Of a DNA stretch of 64,000 nt, positions 32,467 to 44,520 are shown in pieces. The first letter of the stretch is position 1. Each line of letters starts with the position of its first letter. A model generated the notes under the pieces. The model saw only the letters and a list, made by a program, of their open reading frames with translations. It had not been told where the DNA came from and made no database searches. The position numbers and the translations under genes are program-made. Source of the DNA: Isoetes taiwanensis (lineage: Eukaryota; Streptophyta; Lycopodiopsida; Isoetales; Isoetaceae); contig JAJEKV010000001.1 in assembly GCA_021234155.1 (NCBI GenBank), positions 29,900,177-29,964,176 of the forward strand. The letters run 5' to 3'.

Positions 32467-34470
32467 TGTTGCCCCCAAAGGGCAACATGCTAAGTGCTTA
32501 GCTTCTTGGAAAGTGCCGGGTGCACAAAGATCTTGGAAAGTCTTTGGAGCCGGAAAGTGCCGGGTGCACAAATCTTTGGAAAGTCTTTGGGTGCCGGAAA
32601 GTGCCGGAAAGTTTGGAAGACTAGGTCAAAGTTTGGAAGACTCTTGGCATTTAACATTGATATGGAGGTCAAAGGATGTTCTTTCTTCAGGTCAACAAGT
32701 GCTCGAGGTTCAAATTTACATGAGGTACTTTATTTGAGGTCAAAATGCTTAGTCAAAAGTATGCTCTAGAAGATTCTGGGTTATGAAGTTTGGAAGACAT
32801 TTTTTGAAGCTTGGAAGTCAAAGAGTTTGGAAGACCCCATGGTGCTTGATTTTATCCCTTAGCCATTCTCATCCAATCATTGTTCATATTCTATCTCTAT
32901 CCATTGAGATTTTCTAGCCATTTCTTCCCACACCCATACCCTCCTTTTTGTTTACCCTTGCCTACCTTATTTTGCCTTACCCAAATTTTCCTTTCTCCAT
33001 TACATCCCCATCCCCCCATTGCCTCTATACTTTCTCACTTCATATGACATTTGTTTTTGCAAATTTCCCTAGCCTAGACCCTTTTGCAAGTCCTTACCAT
33101 TATGCCATGCCACTTGTATACTTTATGGAATATTCTTGACCATTATGCCCAAGGACTTAGCATATTCCCAAAGAAAAATTAGGGTTGCCATTGCTAAAGT
33201 GATCCACCTCTTCAATTTTCTATAAGTGACCTTTTAAAACCATGGCCTAGCTTTGCAAAAATAAAAATACAAAGATATTCCATGGATATACGGGGAAAAA
33301 TATAAATCGTGATCGCTATTTCTGAGAAAATACAGCCAAGAACCCTAAATTTCTGCTTCCACCTCGAATCTCGCCGGATTTGGCACCAGAACCCTCGGAA
33401 TCTACCTATTTTGACCTTCCCACTCTTTATGAACCGAATAAACCCATCAATCAAGGCTAAGATTAAGCAAACATTTGAAAACTAAGATAAAAACATGGGA
33501 TTCGACAAAAGGATTTTCTTGAAGGCCCGTAAGCGTGCACAAACCTTACTTTGTGATCATTCTTTGAGCATGACTGGAAGGATTTTGGAAGTCTCTGAGT
33601 ACTCCCCGATCAAGTCACAAGAGATTTGGTTGGAAATTATCTATTGAAATTTTTTATTGACCTGAAGTTGATTTTGAAGTACTGAATTATTACTTCCCAA
33701 CATTATTATGATTGATTTACATTCCTATCAATGAAATTTGATGCCTATCTGAAGAAATTATCTCTGTTATGATCCTTTACAATTTTTTCCTCAGTTCAAA
33801 ATTTTATAGAAAATCCCTGAGTACTTTTGATTGCCTTTGACCCATTTGCCATCAATACTTGAAGCATCTGAAACCTATATGCCTTGAAAAATCCAAAAAA
33901 TCCTACTCACAACTTAAGTTAGAAATTTTTGCACTCTGTTTTGACTATTCTTGACTGTATTTTGCCAAATCCAGTCACAAAAATTACTTTTGCTTATCCA
34001 GATGACAATCTGACCATTTGCCTAGATTCCTTATCACCACTAAAGCACATTTGCTTTGGAGATTCTCAACAACTCGTCTGGCAACTCCAAAATTCCAATC
34101 TCTGATCACTGTTTTCAGATTTTGACTGCTATTGACCAAATTTTGACTGCACTTTGAGCTCGAATAACTCACAAGCTATATCTCTGACTTGGTCAGAAGC
34201 TTTACCATTGAGTACCTACATCTTTTCTGACTAAGTCTACAGTGGTTGACTCAAAAAATCGATTTGCATATCAATGCCACAACTGTTTTGACAAAGGTGT
34301 CAATTTCTGGAAATGGGAAAGGTACAAAACTTCAAGTTTTTGGACTTATCATTGAAATTTGCTTGCATAGATTGATCACCTTAAGTGATCTGGAGGTTCT
34401 AACCCCAATTTGAGTGAAAGCTCAAGTTGGTTCCTTGTGGTTGATCCTTAAGCCAGGTTTAGGGTCAACA
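32467..34470 (+). repeat. 3' LTR of element C
   Basis: The LTR is 2004 bp, nearly identical to 24106-26106 outside the U3 repeat block, and is followed at once by the TSD ACGCT (34471-34475). Confidence 0.95.
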
Positions 34471-34475
34471 ACGCT

Positions 34476-36840
34476 CCACAGTTTTGGACCTCATGTTGCA
34501 TCTAAGGAGCTCGTGGAAGTACTAGCACTCCTTCGTCTTCTGGTTTATGGCCATTGTCCCTCAATACATGTGCATCTTCCTGGCGAGTAAAGCCTCATGA
34601 CTCTTCTCCATGATTGGTTTGCTGTCGGGGATGATGTACTCTTATATCTGCGTAGATTGACCCTTGAGTTGAAGTACTTTCTGCCCTAGACCTGCTCGTG
34701 TCCTTGAATAGCCCGGCTAATGTCTTGAACTCTCTTTTTGTCGAAGGTGCTTTGGTTGCTGTCCTTGTCGTTAAGGTGTCGAATGCTTCTATCTTGGGCA
34801 TTGAGGTCCCTCGTGTCGGAGATAAGTTGGGCTTCTTGTCTTCTAATTGTTGGTAGGAGTACTTGACGAAGCCATCACCTAGTTGTTGAATGAGCATAGA
34901 CATAACCCAATGTTGTGGCACCTTTCTTAAGTGTATCTCCATCTGGTATGCATGTTACAAACATCACCATACAAGGTAGAATTATGGTCGCCGAAGGTTG
35001 CCTCCTTAGTTGGTTCGTTGATGTCGAAGTTGTCCCAAGGAATTCCTCGACGCCTATTGGCTTGAGGTCGTTGTCGTAGTTTCAAGATGTGTGTTCGTTC
35101 CTCCTTACGTTGTTGAGGACACTCGTCGCTGTCGTTAGTGTGCCTGCCGCTACAAGAGGTAGAGTTGCATCCCCGAAGATGTCGCGTGCAAAACCTAGAT
35201 GGTGCGGCGCTAGAGATCTTGACATGGTGGCGTTATCTCTCATCTTGACATTGTGCCGGACGAAGCGATCTTCTACTTGAGGCCGCTTCGGAAGTGTCCT
35301 GGAGTTGAAGCTTGGCTTGAGCTCGTCGGGTCGTCTCTCTCCTATATTTGCTCTTCCATTTGAGCACTTGCTCTTGGCTATACATGCGGTTCTTTACTTC
35401 ATCCTTTGGCGGTAAGCGATGGAGTTTCTTGATGCAAACACTAAACCCTAAAACGTGATCCTAATTTTGTACTATGTGTTAGCTCCCGATATTTATGATA
35501 GACATATATATATAATTATACTGGGATTTTAATTCATCCACTTTTCTAATTTATAGAAGAGCATATGCTTAATTGTGTATACTTCTTTAGGATTTTCCCT
35601 CCTCCAATCACGTTTGATTCTTGGTTTTGCCGCATCTTCCTTGTTCTACTTGACTCGGGGTTCCTTGAGGTGTTGCGTTGTAGTTGACCTTTCGCGGTGG
35701 CATTTGAGGTCGCGATCCCAAGTCGAGAACGCTGTTCTGCGTAAACCTCTTCGAAGTTGAAAAAAAAAAAATGCTCCTCCTTAATGTGTTTACCTGTCAT
35801 GTGGGAGTGTCGTTTGAGATGCGTAGCATTGACGCTTGAGTACGATCACTTGGTTGTTGCAGCTCGGGCATTGTTGCATGTCTTGAATCTCATTGAGAGA
35901 GATGCTTCCCATGCCTATGATTGTTGTCATCTCCATTGCACACGCCATCACTCTTTGAGTTGCGTTTGAGTGGTTTGTGTTGGTGGCTAGGTCGGCTCCA
36001 CTATGCCTAGGATTGTTGTCATCTCCATTGCACATACCATCACTCTTTTGAGTTGCGTTTAAGTGGTTTGTGGTTGGTGGCTAGGTCAATCGCCGTCATT
36101 TGTCGTGCTCTACCTCCCGCCTCCTCTCTGGTTCTGATTGCGACCCTAATGTCTTAGGGTTATTAGATCCACCCAGGTAATGCTATCATCCCACCTTGAG
36201 TGTAAACATGAACCCGGAATGTGCGTTGATATTGCCTCTATCACATTCATTTGGTACTCTTGTCGAGTCTTTGAGTAGGGCGCTTTCGTTGTTTTTCCCT
36301 CTGATTTCCATCGATTAATTGGATCGCTATGAACTCCTCGTAGGTAACTCACATTTGTGCCATCATGCGATCTGCGGTGTAGGCTTCTATGTCGCGTCGA
36401 TGTCACGGCGTTAATGCGTCAGGCCTTATCTTTGATGTGAAATTCCTCGTTTCACGGTCGATGGAAGTCATCGAGGAGGTCGGTTATTGGCGTAGGAGAT
36501 GTAGAACTCGTTTATCACAGCAACCCCTGTCCCCGCACTCTGCAGGGGGAGGAGGGGTTCTTGATATCGTCGGGCTTCGAGTCTGGTTCGCTAATGGATG
36601 ATTAGCAGGAGTTAAGCTTGTGATGCACCTAGCCCAAGTGGTGGGGTTAATGCCAACGTGGTTCTCGGCCCTCTTCAAAGCTTTGAAGTTCTGCTCCGCT
36701 TCTTTGCCTTTCTTGTCTTGGTCGGCGTCGATGTCCTCTGCCCGACCCGTCCAGCCATCTTCCTCCTGCTTTGCCTCCTGCATTTTCGAGAAGCATCCTG
36801 CTCTTCTTCACCTCTTTACTTTGCGCGCGCCATGGCCATG
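34476..36840. other. Element D internal region, right of C; function unknown
   Basis: Higher GC than the neighbours, no recognised domain. Minus-strand frames at 34595-34942, 36146-36406 and 36484-36783 encode charged peptides; the last ('KMQEAKQEEDGW', 'EAEQNFKALKRAENH') is Glu/Lys-rich and lies close to an ATG-like position near 36830, which would suit the start of a worn gag in a minus-oriented element. This is position-based guesswork. The sequence also shows base-error patterns. Confidence 0.3.
35911..36094. repeat. Tandem duplication of about 92 bp
   Basis: Two adjacent copies beginning ATGCCTA(T/G)GATTGTTGTCA, at 35911 and 36003, differing at several positions. It is non-coding as far as can be seen. 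Confidence 0.75.
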
Positions 36841-38894
36841 GAAACAGAACTCACAGGGGTTGGCGGATAATCTCCTATCTGAGTTTGGAGCTCTATGGAA
36901 TAGAAAAAATTGATTGCTACAGCTACGGACATATAATTGGGCAGCTGTACATTATTTTCTAGGTATTTGTCTATCTTAAGGCTGCCTAAAATTATCCTAG
37001 GGGAAGTTCTACTAGAGAAGGATCTATCTTTGCATGGAACTCAGCCATAATGTCACAGTATTAAAATAGGGAATAGCATTGATGGTTGCCATGATGCAGA
37101 GCAACAGGGGTGAAGGGCCTCAGGAGCTGAAAAATGGAAAACTGGGCGAGGAGCAAAGGTGTAGGATGCAAATGAGGGTTGTGTGGTCTATATGAGCCAA
37201 AACCCTAATTTTAGAAAATTTGGATAAAGGAAAATCCTAGGATTCTAAGGTATTGCTAAGCACAAGACAAGCTAATCAAGCTAAAGAGTACATTCTAAAG
37301 ATCCTATTGCAACAAATTCTATCTAATTTGGGGAAAGTGTGGATAGAGTGGGGCAATTTGGTGTGACCCACTCACACGGTCTTGTAGTGATTAGGAATAT
37401 GATCCTAAATTGGCACGAGCCTCTGTGAGGAGTAGAACCCTATTTGGATCGAGGATGATGCCAAACATGCAAACTAAAGAATTGAAATCCTGCATATCTC
37501 GTCCGAATAGGTCGGATTGAGCCCTTACTTACTTCATTGGATAAGTTTGGCCCGGTTGGGGTCGACCACTTCACCTGCAGTCTTGGTCGAATCGGTTTGC
37601 ATTCATTGTACTTCGTTCAGTTACGTATTGCTGATGCAGGCACTTTCTGCGGTGGGGCTCCATGTGAGTTAGGGTTGGGCAATTTCTACAAACTGAGTTC
37701 AAATCCTACTAATTATGGTGAGCTAAGTGAGATGGTGTGCTTTCTGCATTGGACCAGGATTTTGGCATAGATCGATTATAGACCACTCCTACGGTCGTGA
37801 GGCTGAGTTAGGAATATAATCCTAAGTGGCACAGGCACTACGTGAGGGTGGAGCCAAAAACAACGAGTTTTTGCTCCAACTTTGTTAATTCCAGCTAGCG
37901 AGAACTTATTAACACATTCTACTTACACCTGATTTAACATATTAACATGATCAAAATATAAATTTATATTTACAATAAACTAGCAATCTTCTTTCTCTTG
38001 AGAGCTTCGTGGATGTTGCACCCGAGTTCTTGATAGTCGAAGGTTCTTCATGCAGAGATGGAATTAGCGTATGTCTTCCATTCGATGAAGATTGTTGATA
38101 GGTGATTTGTGCCTGTCTGCTCACTTACGTTTGTAGAGTATTTGCCATAGTGCTTAGATCTCTTGGGTGCTTCGGATCTTCAATGTCTTCAAAGTGGAGT
38201 GCTCCTTACCCATACGGCTAGCTCTAGCCTTGTACCTTAAAAAGCTATTTACTGTAGTTTGGGAGATAAAATTTAGGGTTTGACCCTATTTTTGGTCATT
38301 TTAGGAAGTTATAATATTTTTAGCCCTAATTTGAGGTCATAAATGGATTCTAGACTTTTTAATGGTCCTAGCACTTAACAAATTTCCCGGGCTGATTTGG
38401 AGGTATAACTCAGGAATTCTAGAAGGTTCAGGTTTTGACCATCACACGAGTGCACTTGAGTCAGGTGGTTTACGAAACCAAATTAGTGCAGGCTACGTAG
38501 TCACTGAGGTCAATTTTCAATTTACAGGGGTTTCTTAGTGTTATAATATACTGCAAAACTAGCTAGGAATCAAGGAGATAAAATTTGCTGTGGATTTTAG
38601 CTAAATTATACATCAACTCGTGTGGGTCCACCACTCACCTGATGCGCCCGAGGTCAGGTCGGTTTGCAAACCAAATTGGTGCAGGCACTCGTGAAAAGTC
38701 ACCTCTTACAGCCATTTTAGGTTGGAGTTTTGCTTTCACAAACTTATCACTACTCTTAGCATTAACCTATTCTTTTACAATTGGGAAAAAATTTTCCCAA
38801 TTTTGAGGTCTTGCTTGGGAAGTTGTTCCCAAAGGCGGAAGTCTACTGTTAGTCCCTAAGGAAAATGGTGGAGTCTTTCGATCCTGGTCTGCAA
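36841..38894. other. Element D leader with diverged repeats
   Basis: Non-coding sequence between the presumed gag start and the right LTR. Four related blocks of roughly 80 bases, near 37355-37440, 37780-37860, 38440-38520 and 38620-38705, share 'CCACTCAC', 'AACCAAATT(A/G)GTGCAGGC' and 'CGTGAGG'-like pieces. They are spread rather than strictly tandem. Confidence 0.4.
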
Positions 38895-38912
38895 GATCGT
38901 ATACGATACCGC
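38895..38912 (-). other. Possible primer binding site of element D
   Basis: On the minus strand the bases after the LTR read GCGGTATCGTATACGATC. The first part resembles TGGTATCAGAG, the usual plant site for initiator methionine tRNA, with a T-to-C change and a disturbed CAG. This fits a chromovirus but the match is imperfect. Confidence 0.4.
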
Positions 38913-40471
38913 TGTGGCGTCCCCTACTCCTTATCTGATGCACACATAGGTATCCCAGAAGGAAACTTCCCCACTTTGACTACAGCGGCGAGGGCCATCC
39001 ACCTAACTCCCGCCGATTGGAATGAGCCAGCAAGGGAAGAATGGATGTGTCATTCACCGATAGCTGCATCGAATTGACCTATCTATGAGCCTTGAATAAA
39101 CAAACATGAGCACAAACTAGCGATTATACATAATCTGACCACCTCGAAGGGTGGACATATCATAAATCACAAGAGATAACAACATCAGCATAAACAATAG
39201 CGAGAAAGGAGGAAATCCTACCCAAGGCTCAGACTCAAGGGGGGTATGGCCGAAGCTGACTGGGCCTCCGAGAGAAGGAGTTCATTAGGGGCGGGAATTC
39301 ATGGCAATGGATTTGGGTGGCATAGAGGCTATGTAGGAGTAGTCCACTCCATCAGCCCCTCAGGTGCACACTGCGGAGTAGGCTGAAAAGTGTTGGGACT
39401 GGCCCTTAACTGCTTGAGGGTGAATAGCAGGAAGGGGCTACTACTCTTGGGTTGCATCTCGGTGGAGTAGGAAGAGTTGCCTCTCGCGAGAGGCATCCAT
39501 GCTCATCCTGGCTGACTGAAGGGCCAGCTGCACTTTGCGTGATAGAGCTTGAACTCCTTTGGAAGGTCCTTATCCACCACCCCACAGTGTAGAATGCATT
39601 ACCTTGCCCATGAGTGACAAGCCATTAAGCCTAGCCTGCGAAGCCCGATAGGCCTTACTACCCGGAGGGTCGGTCAGGTGATAGACAAGTTCACTCTCCT
39701 TATCAGCGGCCTAGCCCCTTCACCTGACCCAGTGGGCTCACATTACCTGAGCATATAATTGGGAACTAGTGGTGCTACGGGATCATCGCTACGGCTTTAC
39801 AAGTCTCTACCCTTCCAATACATGGAGATCGCAGTGAAATACATACAACATCCATGAGGGCAGAAATAGAATATCATCTAATCCTATCTACCTAAACAGC
39901 GAGTTGGGTTCCTTAGTTAGGAGCTTATGATCTGGGATCTATAAGACCTCTAGGATGATCAACATACTAAACCCGGCCTATTGCCTTTGCCTGCAGTGGC
40001 TTTGCACATGTGTAACCTTACAAATTTTCTGGAAGTGTGACCGGCGTTGTCGATGTCTTGCCCTGGCGCTGTCGATATCTGTTGTGCAAATCCGGCTTTA
40101 GGGCTTCGGTAATCGCCGGATTAAAGTCCATACTTGGCGAAATGGCTCAAAGAGAACCACGAACTCGAGAGAGGAGAGCTCTAAGGAAAAACCCTAAAAT
40201 GCAAAGAAAGGGTTTAGGGTTTGGAAAGCTTCCCTTTTATATAGAAACCCTTAGGGTTAGGTTAGATATTGGCCAAATAGGTTTAGCCACATTTTTGGCA
40301 ATGGGAATCCATGGGGTTATTAATTGTGTATGTTATTTAACATGCACAACATTGATATTGCCCCTAAGTTGCAACCCTATCACGTCATAAAGTACATGTC
40401 ATCCAGTGACATATGCGGGTATGTCTTGATATAATATCTCGTATTAGTATATTATGTTTGGGACAATCACA
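38913..40471 (-). repeat. 5' LTR of element D (right copy)
   Basis: The LTR is 1559 bp, homologous over its length to 18338-19934. Termini TGTGGCGT and ATCACA are slightly altered from the left copy. Followed by the TSD ACCTT at 40472-40476. Many differences between the two copies fall on CAG/CTG. Confidence 0.85.
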
Positions 40472-41286
40472 ACCTTGAAAGGAAGTCAAACATACCAAGA
40501 GTTTGTCCTAATACCCTCAAGGCAATGGCGAGGCCAGGGAATCAACCAATAAGACTTTTAAGTCTATTCTCAAAGAAACCATAGGTGTTTCAAAAAGGAT
40601 TGGCATCACGAAGCTCCATGATGCACTTTGGAGCATCTCTGAGACACCATCAAAATAGCCACAAAACACACTCCTTTCCAGGTTTGGTGTATGGGATAAG
40701 TCGATCTTTTGCACCATGAGTTAGAACTTCCATCACTTAGGCTGGCTTGTAAATTAATTTGGAAATGGATGAGGCCCTAAAGAAAGATTTGTGAGATTGA
40801 TGCACGACGAACATATAGATATGAGCGAGAATGCGATTATGAGGAAAAAGGCCAAGAACATTGCGACCTTTAAAAGCGACACACAAATTACTGAGGGGTC
40901 TTAGCAAGGGAGAGTTGGTGTTGAAGTGGAACAAGGCAAAGGGAAGAAATAGCATCAAATTTGAGTCTGGAAGGACCATTTGAAGTGATGGCTTACGGTA
41001 TGAATTCATATTAGCTAAAAAGATATTCTTGATAATGAAGAATTGATGAACCTATCAACATTGTGCACCTAAAAGGTATTGGCAACAACATGTTGCCTTG
41101 CTTTATTCAACCAAAATCTTTACGGAAAGATATAGAGTAGGATTAGTTAAGCGCATTTATAAAAAAGAAAAGGCAAAATATAAAAAGGAAGAAAAAAGCT
41201 TGAATAGGAAGAAAACAAAAAAATTAATTAAGCTTGTAAGTCAAGTTACCTTTGAAGTTATTGTTTGTGTGCTAATGAGTTTCTAG
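40472..41286 (+). pseudogene. pol: Element B integrase, distal part
   Basis: Resumes the gene cut at 18337: after ACCTT comes sequence for KHTKS, then a PQGNG-like block and ATNK, the region of the third acidic residue, here garbled (GGCGAGGCC where GACAAGCTGAGG-like sequence is expected). Later pieces match the C-terminal module and end with NIVHLKRYW-like sequence near 41080. Unlike A and C, the frame then stays open to 41286 and adds a Lys/Arg-rich tail of about 60 residues, possibly a basic DNA-binding extension or simple read-through. Frames are broken throughout. Confidence 0.75.
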
Positions 41287-41844
41287 TGTTGCAGGTTAAA
41301 AGGGCTATCGGTTGAGAGCGGCGAAGAATTGATTCAAAAGCTGATCATAGTTCCATCGCGAGGTTAAATACGAGCATGTCACTCACACATCTTTCACCAC
41401 ATTACATTATACTTCATCATGCGGAGTTGCTGCCATCACCTCCACACCGGCAACTCATCTTGGCTTCTGCTTTAATTTCACATGCAGGTGCATCCTTATG
41501 TCACCCCATCCCATCATCGATCCAAGGATTGACCTTGGCTACATCACGAAAATCCTCTATATCTTCACCAAATTCCCAGGCTGCTGTCACACACCACCAT
41601 CCTGCTGACTTCTCATGACTAAAGAGATTTGTATTTTCCATGCGAGGTTCATCACAGAAAAGGCATCATTCACATATACATTCATAATGCAAATCCTATC
41701 ACTTTTCAAATCCATATGCGGAGTCATTGAGGGCACCAACCATACTCTCACATTGGCAAGGGCCCATTTTGGAGTTGTGTCATGAAGTACAAGGCAAGTC
41801 AAAAGAAATTTTGGTGGGGCCAGCCTTTTCTTTCAGTTGGCACT
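41287..41844 (+). other. Element B 3' UTR
   Basis: Non-coding. It ends with GGTGGGGCCAGCCTTTTC about 35 bases before the LTR, matching the block before the C and A 3' LTRs. No paired hairpins like those of A and C were recognised. Confidence 0.5.
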
Positions 41845-42055
41845 TGTCTTTTGCCATGCTATGGCAGCATGGAAAACTAAGCACATCTTTGCACCTAATC
41901 TTCTCATTTTGATCTGGTTTGCAAGGCAATGGGAAATGCTACACTAGCATACATCAAGAATTTGAAGAGCAAGGGAAGGACAATTGACTCAAGTCACTCA
42001 AGAGATACAAGAGGTCAAACAAGCAAAGGAAATGAAGAAAAGTAGAGAGAGAAGC
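41845..42055 (+). repeat. Element B 3' LTR, first 210 bp only
   Basis: Matches the start of LTR B (11144-11350), including the palindrome, then jumps within a few bases to element A pol sequence equivalent to position 8664. The complete LTR begins again at 44521. Confidence 0.8.
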
Positions 42056-44017
42056 AAAGTTGAAGCTCTCAAAAACTAGTACCGAGAATGCAGAGCTTGA
42101 GGTCAAAAGTTTTATTGGCATAACTAGTTCTCTTAGGATGTATATTCCTAATTTTGTTCCACATTATGAGTCTATTTTCTAAAGCCCGGCAAAGGATAGG
42201 TAGGATTTCATCTGAGGAAACAGAAGTATATCCCACTTTGTCACATGGTCATGATTACTACGAATCAAGTCTTGCAAGGATCCATTTGTGAGGCTATTCT
42301 TTTTAAAAACTTTGGTTGGATATGCCATTTGAAATTTATATTACTATCATTAAAAAAGGCCATAGGTTTTAGCTATTCTACAGGACAAGCATACCATAGC
42401 TTTTGCCCGACCATGATGGAGTTCAAGCGAAGAAAAAATACATAGAATGGAGAAGAGTCTTTGCTGCTCTTATGTTCCTCATTGTGAGGGCAAGGTCACT
42501 GCTATTGAAAAGTTACATTCAGAAGTTTATATGAAGCAAAGCAATGGGGTTGTTATTTAGTAGGCTACTTTCCAAACCAAAAATTGAGAGTGGGCTTATG
42601 GCTACAAAACCTTTGATAATATTTCCTAAATAGAGGAGTTACTGTCGAGGTGGGGAGTCCCGGTCTTTATTTACCTTACATTTTCTTTGATCATGAGGGG
42701 ATCACATTAGAGGTTGTTGACTGTGGATGCCTTAAGCTTATTTCGCGGCGAGAAAATGAAGCGAGAACCAACAAGATTGCGGCCTATAAAAAATTTTCTA
42801 ATTCAAGGAGATGCCTAGGAATTTGACTTAGGAGCGGCAAAGGAGATTTAAAAAGAAAAATGTAGGCAATTTAAAATGATTAATGATGTTCTGTAAAGTC
42901 AACGAGGGATGGACTATTACTGAGGTGTGTCAATGAAGCGAATGCTGCTTTCGATCATTGAGAAATGCATGAAGAGATGCGTGGAGGCCATTTTCTTTGG
43001 AGATACTCTTGCGAGAAAATTCTCGGAGTCAGGTTATTATTGGCCTACAATATTTAAAGATTGTTATCTTGCTATAAAAATCCTGCTACAAGTGTCAAAT
43101 ATTTGGCAAAAGGATCCTTCTCAGTACATTAAATCCTATCATTTCTCAGGGACCCTTCAAATATAGGGGATTGGATTATATTGGCCCTAATGTATGCGGA
43201 CAACCTCGGCACATTATTGTAGCTACAAATTATTTTACCAAGTGGAAGCAATTCCTTTAAAAGGCAGGGCTAATGCCATTACAGCGACAAAGTTCTTACA
43301 TGAGTATGTTTTGTGCGGTTTGGTATTCCTCTGCAATTGCGTGCGATAGAATTGCTCCTTTGTGAATGAAGTTATTACTAACTTGTTGACTATTCTTAAG
43401 TCAAACATGCAAGAGCTCTCCCTACTATCCCAAGGTAATGTGGTCAGCGAGTAAAAAGTTTTGAAAAGCATTTTCGCGAGAAAGCGGTGGATGATAATCA
43501 AAGGGATTGGCATGTCCGTGAATTATGCTTTATGGGTTTATAGAGTCACCATTAAGCGGCAACCACTAATACACCCTTTAACTTAGTATATGGCATTGAT
43601 TGTACTTCAGTGAGCTTGAGCTCCCATCTCTAGGATTAGCCACAAGTTATGTTACCTTTTGGGCCTTACTTGGGAAAATTTGGACACTTATACGCATTTA
43701 GAAGAATATAGGATGGAAAGAGAGTGCTAATTTTCTCAAAAAGCGAGGATTTGGTACTTTCAAAATTTGCTCATAAGATACAAAGAGGACTTTCAAGGCG
43801 AGGAGGATTGGATTAGGAAATGGGAATAAATCAAGGAAGACTCAGCTAGTAAGTTTGAAAATCTTTGGGAAGGTCACATGAGTCTTTTGGGCTGCGAGGC
43901 ACCAACTCTTGTTAGTTAAGGAATTAACTTCGGGGTGCCACTTCCAAATCCCTTATCAACACTATTCACGAAAAAGATCTTTGGGATCAAGCATCGTGTC
44001 CACTTTTTATGCTCTAG
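42056..44017 (+). pseudogene. Displaced copy of element A pol (RT end to integrase)
   Basis: Corresponds to 8664-10662 of element A: end of RT, degenerate RNase H and integrase, with very many small indels. Open frames rarely exceed 80 codons. There is no LTR, gag or RT active site upstream, and the downstream sequence repeats the A 3' UTR and its junction with LTR B. The block is therefore a copy of the older junction, not an independent insertion. Confidence 0.75.
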
Positions 44018-44520
44018 AACTTAGACAAGTTAAATTAAAAGTTAAATATTAGATAGGTTAGATTTCCGCCGTCTTAAATTTAGGACTAATGTCTTCATTG
44101 AGTTTATGTTTTACTTGAGATTATGTAATATGAAGGATGAACTATCAAACAACTCCAGGACAAGGATTTTCATTAATTTGCCAAGTGTCATTTGCAGGAG
44201 CACCCTTCTTCCATCTTCATTCATCTGTCTCATTGTAGTCCACGCCCTCCATTTAGCCATGTATTCCCTCATTTTATTTCCCTAAATGTGCACTCTGCAA
44301 ATTCAGCTTCACCATCATGGCGAGTTGCAAGATCAAGATTAACTTGTTTGTATGTTTCCATGACCGCGTCATCCTTTCTCCATCTTTATTCATCACTTAA
44401 GTGGTCACACTTTATCCATTTAGACTCCTTATTCTTGTTTCATTCCCAAAAGAAAGCACTTTTGCAATTCGGCTTCACCATCATAGCGAGGGTTGCATTT
44501 TAAAAGGATCAAGGAGGCAT
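44018..44520 (+). other. Copy of element A 3' UTR up to the LTR B junction
   Basis: Equivalent to 10643-11143, including both hairpin blocks in damaged form (around 44289-44330 and 44457-44495). Ends at the same A/B junction as at 11143. Confidence 0.7.

Larger units (their letters stand above)
24106..34470 (+). mobile_element. Element C: complete Tat-like retrotransposon nested in D
   Basis: A 10,365-bp element with near-identical LTRs (24106-26106, 32467-34470), a 5-bp TSD (ACGCT), a primer site, and all coding domains in the order gag, protease, RNase H, RT, degenerate RNase H, integrase. It is the youngest insertion in the nest, since it interrupts D and its LTRs differ mainly in one repetitive U3 segment and a few positions. 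The coding region (26150-31564) is broken several times, but the breaks fall on CAG, CTG or A runs, where base errors are suspected. The real element may be intact. Integrase keeps its third acidic residue, unlike in A. Confidence 0.9.
18338..40471 (-). mobile_element. Element D: large, nearly gene-less LTR element nested in B
   Basis: The LTRs at 18338-19934 and 38913-40471 are flanked by ACCTT. Minus orientation is inferred from a purine run next to the left LTR, a possible initiator-tRNA primer site next to the right LTR, and a minus-strand chromovirus integrase fragment near the left end. Without nested element C the internal region is about 8.6 kb. I recognise only the end of pol in it; no RT, protease or zinc knuckle was found. 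It looks like a large retrotransposon derivative (LARD-like) from a chromovirus, probably mobilised by proteins made elsewhere. Confidence 0.75.

Noticed and set aside
35911-36094. CRISPR-like or satellite array
   Set aside because: Only two adjacent diverged units of about 92 bp, no spacers.
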